DNA of 39,630 bases from contig CAIYTC010000188.1 of assembly GCA_903929005.1 (NCBI GenBank), forward strand, positions 1 to 39,630, in the 5' to 3' direction. Below are positions 33,172 to 39,630 of the stretch, piece after piece. The stretch is from an uncultured Dehalococcoidia bacterium (lineage in GTDB: Bacteria; Chloroflexota; Dehalococcoidia; GIF9; UBA5629). Within the stretch, counting starts at the first letter, position 1; each line of letters opens with the position of its first letter. A program made the position numbers and the translations under genes. The notes beneath the pieces are model-generated. The model was not told the DNA's origin and searched no databases. It was given only the letters and a program-made list of their open reading frames with translations.

Positions 33172-34665
33172 ATGGTTTTGAATCTGAATTTGTTAAGCTG
33201 GATCATATTTCTGCCGGTTATCGGCTTAGTGGTTATTGCCCTTATGCCGAAACAGGGAGAAAGGACAGTTAAGTGGGTAGCCCTGGTGGCTGCCCTGGCT
33301 GCCTTTATACTATCGATTGCGGTGTTTTGGATGTTTGACAGGTCCTCTGCCTCCATAGGGCTTATGCAATTCGAGGAAAAGATCCCATGGATTCCAGCTA
33401 TTAATTCTTATTACCACCTGGGAGTCGATGGATTAAGCCTGCCATTGGTTATCTTAATGACTTTCCTGGGTGTAGTATCAGTACTTGTTTCGTGGAAGAT
33501 TCAGCTCAAACCAAAGCAATATTTTATGTGGATATTATTGCTCGAAAGCAGTATATCAGGCGTTTTCTGTTCACTGGATCTGATCTTATTCTTCTTATTC
33601 TGGGAACTGGAGTTAATACCGATGTTCTTCCTCATCTCTATATGGGGAAGCGGACGGAAAGAATACGCGGCGTACAAGTACCTGATTTACACCCTGGTAG
33701 GCAGCGCTTTCATGCTGGCGGGTATACTGTGCACGTATTTTATTACCCATACCTTCGATATATCCGCGCTGGCAGGCATTCAAATCAGTTCATCCTTCAT
33801 CCCGCTGTCGGTTTTATTTTTCCTGCTGATGGTAGGATTTGCTATTAAATTGCCGGTCTTCCCACTGCACACCTGGCTGCCGGATGCGCATACTAATGCC
33901 CCCACTGCCGCCAGTGTCATACTGGCCGGCGCCCTGCTGAAAATGGGCGGTTACGGCATGATACGTGTTTGCGTGAGCATGCTGCCGCAGGTGGCCGTAC
34001 AGTATGCCCCAATTATGTGTACGCTGGCTGTAATTGGCATTATCTATGGAGCGGCAGTCACAATCAGGCAGACTGACCTGAAAAGGCTGATTGCATACAG
34101 TAGTGTCAGCCACATGGGCTACGTGTTGCTGGGCATATTTGCCTTAAATCAAGTGAGTTTGGTTGGCGCCAGCCTGCAGATGTTCAGCCACGGGGTGATT
34201 ACAGGGCTATTATTTGCTATGGTAGGTTTGGTTTACGATAAGACCCATACGCGTGACATTAATAACTTGAGCGGACTGGCGCGCCAAATGCCGGTCATAG
34301 CAGTTGTTTTCAGCCTTGCCGGATTGGCTTCATTAGGTTTACCGGGCACGGCCGGATTCGCTGCTGAGTTTATAACCTTTGCCGGCAGTTTTGCCAGCGT
34401 TACTATAGCCGGGATGAAGATTTTCACCCTGATAGCGGTAATCGGTGTAGTGATAACATCCGGCTACATCCTGTGGATGATTCAGCGGGTCTTTTATGGC
34501 TATCCGCTGGAAAAGTACAACGGGGTGGGCGACGCTGATAACGTTGAGATGGTTAGTACCTTTTCTTTTGTAGCGGTCATTATGGCGGTTGGTATTTATC
34601 CGGCGATGCTCAGCAACGTCATTAATATGGGCATAATACCTATTGCCAAGCTGATTGGAATATAA
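33172..34665 (+). CDS. nuoM: NADH-quinone oxidoreductase subunit M
   Basis: An antiporter-like proton channel subunit, 497 residues and about 14 helices. LFWELELIPMFFLI holds the conserved channel Glu, FPLHTWLPDAHTNAPTAASVILAGALLKMGGYG is typical, and DLKRLIAYSSVSHMGYVLLG follows. ATG 33172 is only 2 bases after the GAGGT; TTG 33178 has better spacing (8 bases), so either could be used. Confidence 0.97.
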   Translation: MVLNLNLLSWIIFLPVIGLVVIALMPKQGERTVKWVALVAALAAFILSIAVFWMFDRSSASIGLMQFEEKIPWIPAINSYYHLGVDGLSLPLVILMTFLGVVSVLVSWKIQLKPKQYFMWILLLESSISGVFCSLDLILFFLFWELELIPMFFLISIWGSGRKEYAAYKYLIYTLVGSAFMLAGILCTYFITHTFDISALAGIQISSSFIPLSVLFFLLMVGFAIKLPVFPLHTWLPDAHTNAPTAASVILAGALLKMGGYGMIRVCVSMLPQVAVQYAPIMCTLAVIGIIYGAAVTIRQTDLKRLIAYSSVSHMGYVLLGIFALNQVSLVGASLQMFSHGVITGLLFAMVGLVYDKTHTRDINNLSGLARQMPVIAVVFSLAGLASLGLPGTAGFAAEFITFAGSFASVTIAGMKIFTLIAVIGVVITSGYILWMIQRVFYGYPLEKYNGVGDADNVEMVSTFSFVAVIMAVGIYPAMLSNVINMGIIPIAKLIGI

Positions 34666-34689
34666 ATTTATTAGTAATCTGGACGGTTT

Positions 34690-36159
34690 ATGATAATGGA
34701 TCAGGTTCGGTTTATTGCACCAGAGATCAGCCTGCTGTGTTTTGCCTTATTTATTATCCTGCTTGACCTATTCATCGAGCAAAAGAAAGTGCTGCCCATC
34801 ATTGCAGTTATGGGGGCATTGGTGTCGCTGGTATTGGTGATAATGCTGTGGGGCGGTCAGAGCGCAGATGCTTTTTCCAGGATGATAGCCATAGATCAGT
34901 TCGGGCTATTCTTTAAACTATTGATCCTGACCTCGGTAATTTTGGTTATTATGGCGTCACACCGGTACGTTTTAAAATTCGCGAAATTCCAGGGCGAATA
35001 CTATGCGCTCCTGATGCTATCGGCAATCGGGCTTATGCTATTAGTCTCCTCCATTAACCTCATTAGCATATTTGTTTCGTTGGAATTAAGCAGTATTTCC
35101 CTGTACGTCCTGGTCAGTTTTCTTAAAGACAAGCAGTCGAGTGAAGCCGGGTTAAAATATCTTATACTGGGTGCGGTTGCATCCGCTATTCTCCTTTACG
35201 GCATGGCACTGGTATTTGGTATGACAGGCAATACTTGCCTGACATGCATCGCTGAGTATATTAGGGGAATGCCTGCGGATAACCTGGCCGGCACACCGGC
35301 TCTCTTAGTTGGCCTGGTTCTGCTGCTAACAGGTTTTGGCTTTAAGATAGCCAGTGTACCTTTCCAGATGTGGGTGCCTGACGTTTATGAAGGTGCCCCC
35401 ACTCCAATAACCGCATATCTATCGGTTGCGAGCAAAGCGGCTGGTTTTGCTGTCACAGCGCGTGTATTCATGACGGCTTTCGGAATGCCTGCCTGGCTGC
35501 ATAATGATTGGGCTATGATAATTGCTGTACTTGCCGCTGTAACCATGACTGCGGGTAATTTGGTAGCTATAGTACAGACTAATATTAAAAGGTTGTTCGG
35601 GTATTCGAGCATAGCGCAGGCAGGATACCTGATGGTAGGGTTAGCAGCTATGGGAGTAGCTTCACAATCTGACAGCGTGGTAAGAAGCGGGCTGATGTTC
35701 TTCCTTTTGAGCTATACACTAACCAACCTGGGGGCCTTCATTGCCATAATTGCCATATCCAATAATATTAACAGCGACAGGATAGATGACTATTCCGGTA
35801 TGGCGAAACGCTCTCCCATGCTGGCGATAGCTTTAACAATATGCCTGGTATCCCTGACCGGATTGCCGCCTACCGCAGGTTTGATTGCTAAGATCTACAT
35901 TTTTAGCGGCGCGGTTGACCAGGGCCTGCTATGGCTGGTTATTATCGCGGTGATTAATAGCTGTATTTCCGCCTACTATTATTTCAAGATTGTTAAGGTG
36001 ATGTGGATGGGTGAGCCGATCAGGCCGGAAAAAGTAACATCATCGTGGCCGGAATGGGTGGCGCTGTCTTTATGTTGCGTAGCAGTAGTGGTCATGGGTG
36101 TTATTCCCGGCGCCTTCATCAGCCTGACCCAGGCCGCGGCGAAAATGTTTGGCCTGTAA
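34690..36159 (+). CDS. nuoN: NADH-quinone oxidoreductase subunit N
   Basis: The third antiporter-like subunit, 489 residues. It has VSLELSSISLYVLVSFLKDK, KIASVPFQMWVPDVYEGAPTPITAYLSVASKAAGF and NIKRLFGYSSIAQAGYLMVG, which are all characteristic of NuoN. ATG 34690 or 34696 could be the start, with GGACGG upstream. It is the last gene of the complex I operon; a 184-base gap with its own promoter precedes nadK. Confidence 0.97.
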   Translation: MIMDQVRFIAPEISLLCFALFIILLDLFIEQKKVLPIIAVMGALVSLVLVIMLWGGQSADAFSRMIAIDQFGLFFKLLILTSVILVIMASHRYVLKFAKFQGEYYALLMLSAIGLMLLVSSINLISIFVSLELSSISLYVLVSFLKDKQSSEAGLKYLILGAVASAILLYGMALVFGMTGNTCLTCIAEYIRGMPADNLAGTPALLVGLVLLLTGFGFKIASVPFQMWVPDVYEGAPTPITAYLSVASKAAGFAVTARVFMTAFGMPAWLHNDWAMIIAVLAAVTMTAGNLVAIVQTNIKRLFGYSSIAQAGYLMVGLAAMGVASQSDSVVRSGLMFFLLSYTLTNLGAFIAIIAISNNINSDRIDDYSGMAKRSPMLAIALTICLVSLTGLPPTAGLIAKIYIFSGAVDQGLLWLVIIAVINSCISAYYYFKIVKVMWMGEPIRPEKVTSSWPEWVALSLCCVAVVVMGVIPGAFISLTQAAAKMFGL

Positions 36160-36255
36160 TCAATATTTCCTGGTAGTTGCCGGCCGCCACTTTCTTAGCC
36201 GTTTACCGGCTTCCATTTTACTCGTTGTCATGGCGGGCGCCCTATACCCTGTTGC

Positions 36256-36291
36256 GGGCGGACATAAAGAGCCTGTCTCAAAAGTCCGCCC
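36256..36291. repeat. Inverted repeat after nuoN, possible terminator or element remnant
   Basis: GGGCGGAC (36256-36263) and GTCCGCCC (36284-36291) pair perfectly around a 20-base loop. No U run follows, so it is not a classical intrinsic terminator. The loop holds GAGCCTGTCTCAAAA, similar to ends of some insertion sequences. The rest of the gap 36160-36324 shows nothing else. Confidence 0.35.
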
Positions 36292-36324
36292 CTGCGAATA
36301 CCTTGTAGATGAAGAGACTTAGAT

Positions 36325-36353
36325 TTGACACTATAAAATACCGGTGATAGACT
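36325..36353 (+). promoter_or_regulatory. Promoter of nadK
   Basis: TTGACA (36325-36330), a 17-base spacer, TAGACT (36348-36353); -35 perfect, -10 matches 4 of 6. The start near 36360 would be almost at the GTG 36362, giving a leaderless message. Confidence 0.45.
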
Positions 36354-36361
36354 GCTCATTT

Positions 36362-37186
36362 GTGAAAAGAATAGGTGTTTTATATCATCCAAAAGTCCAA
36401 AAAACAGAGCGGTTTGCCCACGATATAGAGAGCTTTTTACAGGATAAAGGTATACAGGCCTGGATTCATTCATCCTGGGACGAAGCCGGAGCCAGGATGT
36501 TATTAGACAATTCTGATTTAATAATCAGTGTCGGCGGGGATGGCACCATACTGCGGGTTGCCCGCATAGTATTCCCACTCGGGATACCCATTGTTGGAGT
36601 GAACTTTGGTAACCTTGGGTTCATGACAGAGCTTGAAGCCGAGGACGCCATGGATAAATTGGCGCTGATTTTACAGGGTGGCGGCCGGATTGAAGAACGG
36701 GCCATGCTCCAGGCACATTTAAGCTCATCAGGCCACACCTATCACGCCTTGAATGATATCGTGGTGGGAAGGGGAAAATATATCCGTCTGATTAACATCC
36801 AGGTTTCAATTAATGAAGAGATATTTACCACTTACAGGGCTGATGCGGTAATATTAGCGACGCCGACTGGCAGTACCGGCTACTCTTTAGCCGCCAATGG
36901 GCCAATAGTATACCCGGAATCGCGTGACATTATTATGAAAGCTGTCTGCCCTCATTTAAACATGGATAAAGCCATGGTCTTAGACCCGTCCACAAAAATT
37001 AGATTGAAGGTCATTACCAACCATGAAGCTATTATCAGCATGGATGGACAGGTAGAGGAACTGCTCAAAAACGGGGATGAGGTGGAAGTATCAGTATGTG
37101 ATAAAACAACGAAATTCCTGCGTTTACGATCAAGAAATAGCTTTTATGAGACCCTCGTGTCCAAGTTGAAAGGGAAATTCTTATGA
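36362..37186 (+). CDS. nadK: NAD kinase
   Basis: Phosphorylates NAD to NADP using ATP or polyphosphate. It has ISVGGDGTILRVAR with the GGDGT motif (58-62 from GTG 36362), GVNFGNLGFMTE, and TPTGSTGYSLAANGPIVYP with the substrate loop. I choose GTG 36362 (MKRIGVLYHP, 274 residues), which is the usual family start; GTG 36344 is in frame but overlaps the -10 region. The stop overlaps the acetyltransferase start by 4 bases. Confidence 0.95.
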   Translation: MKRIGVLYHPKVQKTERFAHDIESFLQDKGIQAWIHSSWDEAGARMLLDNSDLIISVGGDGTILRVARIVFPLGIPIVGVNFGNLGFMTELEAEDAMDKLALILQGGGRIEERAMLQAHLSSSGHTYHALNDIVVGRGKYIRLINIQVSINEEIFTTYRADAVILATPTGSTGYSLAANGPIVYPESRDIIMKAVCPHLNMDKAMVLDPSTKIRLKVITNHEAIISMDGQVEELLKNGDEVEVSVCDKTTKFLRLRSRNSFYETLVSKLKGKFL

Positions 37187-37650
37187 ATGTAGAGAAAGCA
37201 ACCATAAATGATGTCAAGCGCATGCATGAACTGGTCAACAAATTTGCCGGGAATGGTGAAATGTTGCCACGCGCGCTCAGTGAAATATATGAAAATCTGC
37301 GCGATTATTTTGTGATACGTGACGGAAAAGGTGCTGTAACCGCCTGTGTAGCGTTACATATAAGCTGGGCTGACCTTGCCGAAGTAAAGGCGCTGGCGGT
37401 CGCGGAAGATAGCCACAGGCAAGGTATGGGTGCGGCGCTGATAAAATCGTGTATTGAAGAAGCGAAGTCGTTGGGAATTCCCAAGGTTTTTTGCCTTACA
37501 TACAAACCTGGCTTTTTTAAAAAACAGGGTTTTAAAACGGTGGAAAAAGCGGAATTGCCACGTAAGATCTGGGCCGAGTGCTATAGCTGCCCTAAATTCC
37601 CGGACTGCGATGAAGTCGCGCTGGTATGCGACGTACCGCCAGGCCCATGA
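37183..37650 (+). CDS. ArgA-like GNAT N-acetyltransferase
   Basis: A 155-residue acetyltransferase of the GNAT fold. The acetyl-CoA loop is DSHRQGMGAALI, preceded by EVKALAVAE and followed by VFCLTYKPGFFKKQGF. The C-terminus has IWAECYSCPKFPDCDEVALV, a Cys-rich feature seen in short N-acetylglutamate-synthase-type (ArgA) proteins. It may therefore acetylate glutamate in arginine synthesis, but no arg genes lie nearby. It overlaps nadK at ATGA and ends with a 4-base overlap with the Nudix gene. Confidence 0.8.
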   Translation: MNVEKATINDVKRMHELVNKFAGNGEMLPRALSEIYENLRDYFVIRDGKGAVTACVALHISWADLAEVKALAVAEDSHRQGMGAALIKSCIEEAKSLGIPKVFCLTYKPGFFKKQGFKTVEKAELPRKIWAECYSCPKFPDCDEVALVCDVPPGP

Positions 37651-38180
37651 ACAGAGAAAGACTGTTAGCAAGCAAGAATGTCTTTACAGGACAGGCTGTA
37701 ACTCTCAGGATTGATACTGTAGAGAAGGCCGCCGGCAATACTGCTACCAGGGAAATAGTAGAACACAGAGATTGCATTGCAGTGGTTGTTCTTGATCATG
37801 AAAATAACATAATTATGGTAAGGCAATTCAGACGGCCGGCCGGCAAAATGCTCCTGGAAATACCGGCAGGTGGTATGGAAGACGGCGAAGGATTGGCGGA
37901 TTGTGTCAGGCGTGAATTACAGGAAGAGACCGGGTATCTGCCGGAGACGGTAGTAAGGTTGGGCGGCTTCTATGCTGCCCCGGGATACTGCACAGAGTAT
38001 ATGCACATCTTTCTGGCCACGAATCTAATTGAGAGTCATCTGACGGCCGAAGACACAGACGAGATAGAGGTTGTGCGCGTACCCGTAGCCGATATTATCG
38101 GCATGATTAACAATGGTGAGATTTGTGATGCCAAGAGCGTTGCCGGCCTGTTGCAATATATAATGAACGCCCGACGATAG
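37647..38180 (+). CDS. Nudix hydrolase, ADP-ribose pyrophosphatase type
   Basis: A 177-residue Nudix enzyme that probably splits ADP-ribose or related nucleoside diphosphate sugars. It has VRQFRRPAGKMLLEIPAGGMEDGE and the complete Nudix box pattern G-x5-E-x7-REL-x2-EET-x-G in GGMEDGEGLADCVRREL and QEETGY. FYAAPGYCTEYMHIFLAT follows, as in the ADP-ribose group. I chose ATG 37647, which overlaps the acetyltransferase stop (ATGA); ATG 37626 would add 7 residues. Together with nadK it makes a small NAD/nucleotide unit. Its stop is 1 base from the converging fumarase stop. Confidence 0.88.
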   Translation: MNRERLLASKNVFTGQAVTLRIDTVEKAAGNTATREIVEHRDCIAVVVLDHENNIIMVRQFRRPAGKMLLEIPAGGMEDGEGLADCVRRELQEETGYLPETVVRLGGFYAAPGYCTEYMHIFLATNLIESHLTAEDTDEIEVVRVPVADIIGMINNGEICDAKSVAGLLQYIMNARR

Positions 38181-38181
38181 G

Positions 38182-38757
38182 TCAGATAGTCCTGTAAGCG
38201 GCTTTGCCCTGCTCGTAAAGGTCAGCGCCGTAAATATCGTTAATGACTACGGCGGGGAAATTTTCGATCTCCAGTTGAAATATGGCTTCGGCACCAAGAT
38301 CCGCATACGCAATCACGCGTGCCGTTTTTATAGTCCGGGAAATGAACGCACCGGCTCCACCCACTACCGCCAGATAAATAGCTTTCTTCTTCAACATTTT
38401 TGCTTGGATGGATTGAGACCTTTTACCTTTGCCGATCATGCATATCAGCCCCTGATCAAGTAAAGGCCCGGTATATTTATCCATTCTGCTGCTGGTTGTA
38501 GGACCTGCTGAACCTATAATCTTACCCGGTTGGGCTGGTGACGGGCCCATATAGTATATAACCTGTCCATTTAAATCCATGGGCAGCCGTCCACCCTTAG
38601 TTAATGTGTCGGCCATCCTTTTATGAGAAGCGTCCCGGGCGGTTAACACGGTACCGGATAAAAGCACATTATCGCCGGACTTTAATTCACGGATGTCCTT
38701 TTTAGTGAAAGGCAGCACGATAGGTTTGGTTTTCGCAGAGTTAAATGGTTGCTTCAT
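38182..38757 (-). CDS. Class I fumarate hydratase, beta (C-terminal) subunit
   Basis: 191 residues. It has the swivelling-domain pattern VLLSGTVLTARDASHKRM, YYMGPSPAQPGKIIGSAGPTTSSRMDKYTGPLLDQGL and MIGKGKRS, ending with VINDIYGADLY. Together with the alpha subunit it interconverts fumarate and malate using a [4Fe-4S] cluster. Tartrate dehydratases share the fold, so substrate is inferred from the common case. Its ATG overlaps the end of the alpha gene by 17 bases. Confidence 0.9.
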   Translation of the reverse strand: MKQPFNSAKTKPIVLPFTKKDIRELKSGDNVLLSGTVLTARDASHKRMADTLTKGGRLPMDLNGQVIYYMGPSPAQPGKIIGSAGPTTSSRMDKYTGPLLDQGLICMIGKGKRSQSIQAKMLKKKAIYLAVVGGAGAFISRTIKTARVIAYADLGAEAIFQLEIENFPAVVINDIYGADLYEQGKAAYRTI

Positions 38758-39586
38758 TATGTCTCGAACACCAGCATTGCATATTTACGGCGACCGGCAG
38801 GCTGGCTATATGAGAGGGTAATACTTCGACGTGCACAGCCAGGGCTGTTATCTTCCCGCCATAACCCATCGGACCAATGCCCAGTTTATTCACTTTAGAC
38901 AGGATGTCTTTTTCAAGCCGGGCTATTTCAGGGTCAGCATTTCGGACATTGATTTCCCTTAGAAGCGCCTGCTTGGCCAACAGCATTGTTTTTTCAGTTG
39001 TTCCTCCAATGCCGACACCAATTATCAAAGGAGGACAGGCATTGCAGCCATATTTGTCGACAAGGTTAACGATATAGTCCACTATGCCTTCACGTCCCTT
39101 TGATGGCGGCATGACTGTAAGCCTGGAGCAGTTCTCAGCGCCTCCGCCCTTGGGCATGGCAACTATCTTTAAACGGTCACCGGGCACAATTTCGGTATGA
39201 ATTATGGCAGGGGTATTGTCAGCGGTGTTCTCCCGGCTGGAAAATGGCCTGCGAACTATTGATTTACGCAAGTAGCCCTTCTGGTAGCCGGTCTTTACGC
39301 CTTTGTTTATGGCCGCGTAAAGTTCGCCGCCCCCAATATGGACATCCTGGCCAAGCTCCAGAAAAATTACGGCCGTACCTGTGTCCTGGCAGAGTGGTAG
39401 CTGCTCTTCTTGAGCCACCTTTATATTCGCCAGGATGGTATTCAGCACGCTTCGGCCTTGCGGCGATTGCTCTATTCTTCTGGCACGTTTAATCGAAGCA
39501 GCAACATCTAAAGGTAAATAGATACACGCATTTTGAAAGAGGGAAGCAACGGTCTCAGTGATAGTGGAACACTGTATGCTGCGCAT
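38741..39586 (-). CDS. Class I fumarate hydratase, alpha (N-terminal) subunit
   Basis: 281 residues with the three cluster ligands: C66 in LPLCQDTGTAVIFLELGQD, the Cys of ENCSRLTVMPPSKG and one of YGCNACPPLIIGVGIGG. The start RSIQCSTITETVASLF is typical. The enzyme is oxygen-sensitive, in keeping with an anaerobe. The 17-base overlap with the beta subunit gene indicates coupled translation. Only 44 bases remain upstream in the window, and no clear ribosome site or promoter is seen there. Confidence 0.9.
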   Translation of the reverse strand: MRSIQCSTITETVASLFQNACIYLPLDVAASIKRARRIEQSPQGRSVLNTILANIKVAQEEQLPLCQDTGTAVIFLELGQDVHIGGGELYAAINKGVKTGYQKGYLRKSIVRRPFSSRENTADNTPAIIHTEIVPGDRLKIVAMPKGGGAENCSRLTVMPPSKGREGIVDYIVNLVDKYGCNACPPLIIGVGIGGTTEKTMLLAKQALLREINVRNADPEIARLEKDILSKVNKLGIGPMGYGGKITALAVHVEVLPSHIASLPVAVNMQCWCSRHNEATI

Positions 39587-39630
39587 AATACTGATTATCG
39601 GAAAGCCGGGTTAAAATATTTACCTGTAGA

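Noticed and set aside
1-39630. Defence system, CRISPR array, prophage or genomic island
   Set aside because: All genes are housekeeping types with even composition; no integrase, transposase, direct-repeat array or defence-family gene was seen.

Overview
The window is a stretch of bacterial chromosome made almost entirely of housekeeping genes. Gene content points to the phylum Chloroflexota, class Dehalococcoidia. The evidence is an 11-subunit respiratory complex I operon with no nuoE, nuoF or nuoG; a division cluster (mraZ, rsmH, ftsA, ftsZ) with no murein-synthesis genes between its members; a vitamin B12-dependent (class II) ribonucleotide reductase preceded by nrdR; a two-subunit class I fumarase; and a dispersed CGTCATTGCGAG-type inverted repeat. 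The assignment is inferred from gene content, not from a marker-gene tree. I saw no rRNA, tRNA, CRISPR array, prophage or intact insertion sequence.

Layout. Positions 2-2323 hold the 3' part of an O-antigen-ligase-like membrane protein and a prepilin peptidase (both +). Positions 2324-2726 hold no protein gene, but contain a dispersed inverted repeat and a promoter-driven candidate structured RNA. From 2727 to 11872 everything is on the minus strand. In transcription order this is a small winged-helix gene, mraZ, rsmH, a 44-residue membrane protein, ftsA, ftsZ and a hairpin, then nrdR, the B12-dependent reductase, and a GAF / nuclease-like / hypoxanthine phosphoribosyltransferase fusion. A divergent promoter region at about 11873-12177 separates this from a plus-strand run: trmD, rplS, priA and def. 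Two minus-strand genes follow: a secreted/membrane protein with CARDB-like repeats and a small zincin. Then come leuS, an acyl-CoA dehydrogenase, a YggS-family gene and proC (+), and a methyltransferase, ferredoxin, coaD and rsmD (-). The complex I operon (26069-36159, +) runs A, B, C, D, H, I, J, K, a 64-residue DUF2007-like gene, L, M, N. The window ends with nadK, an ArgA-like acetyltransferase and a Nudix hydrolase (+), converging on the fumarase genes (-).

How the parts fit. Many genes overlap by 1-20 bases or are separated by a few bases, so they are probably co-transcribed and translationally coupled. Three control regions can be read directly: two NrdR-box-like sites 31 bp apart on the nrdR promoter, 10-bp-periodic TGGT/GGGT repeats just after the promoter of the mraZ cluster, and a TTGACA-18-TATACT promoter before nuoA. 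The metabolic picture is an anaerobe that reduces ribonucleotides with B12, oxidises acyl-CoA, and uses complex I fed by a donor other than NADH through NuoEFG.

Points most worth a second look are the candidate RNA at 2590-2720, the 44-residue membrane protein where FtsL would normally lie, the small gene inside the complex I operon, the three-domain HPRT fusion, and a prepilin peptidase whose first catalytic Asp appears to be Gly.
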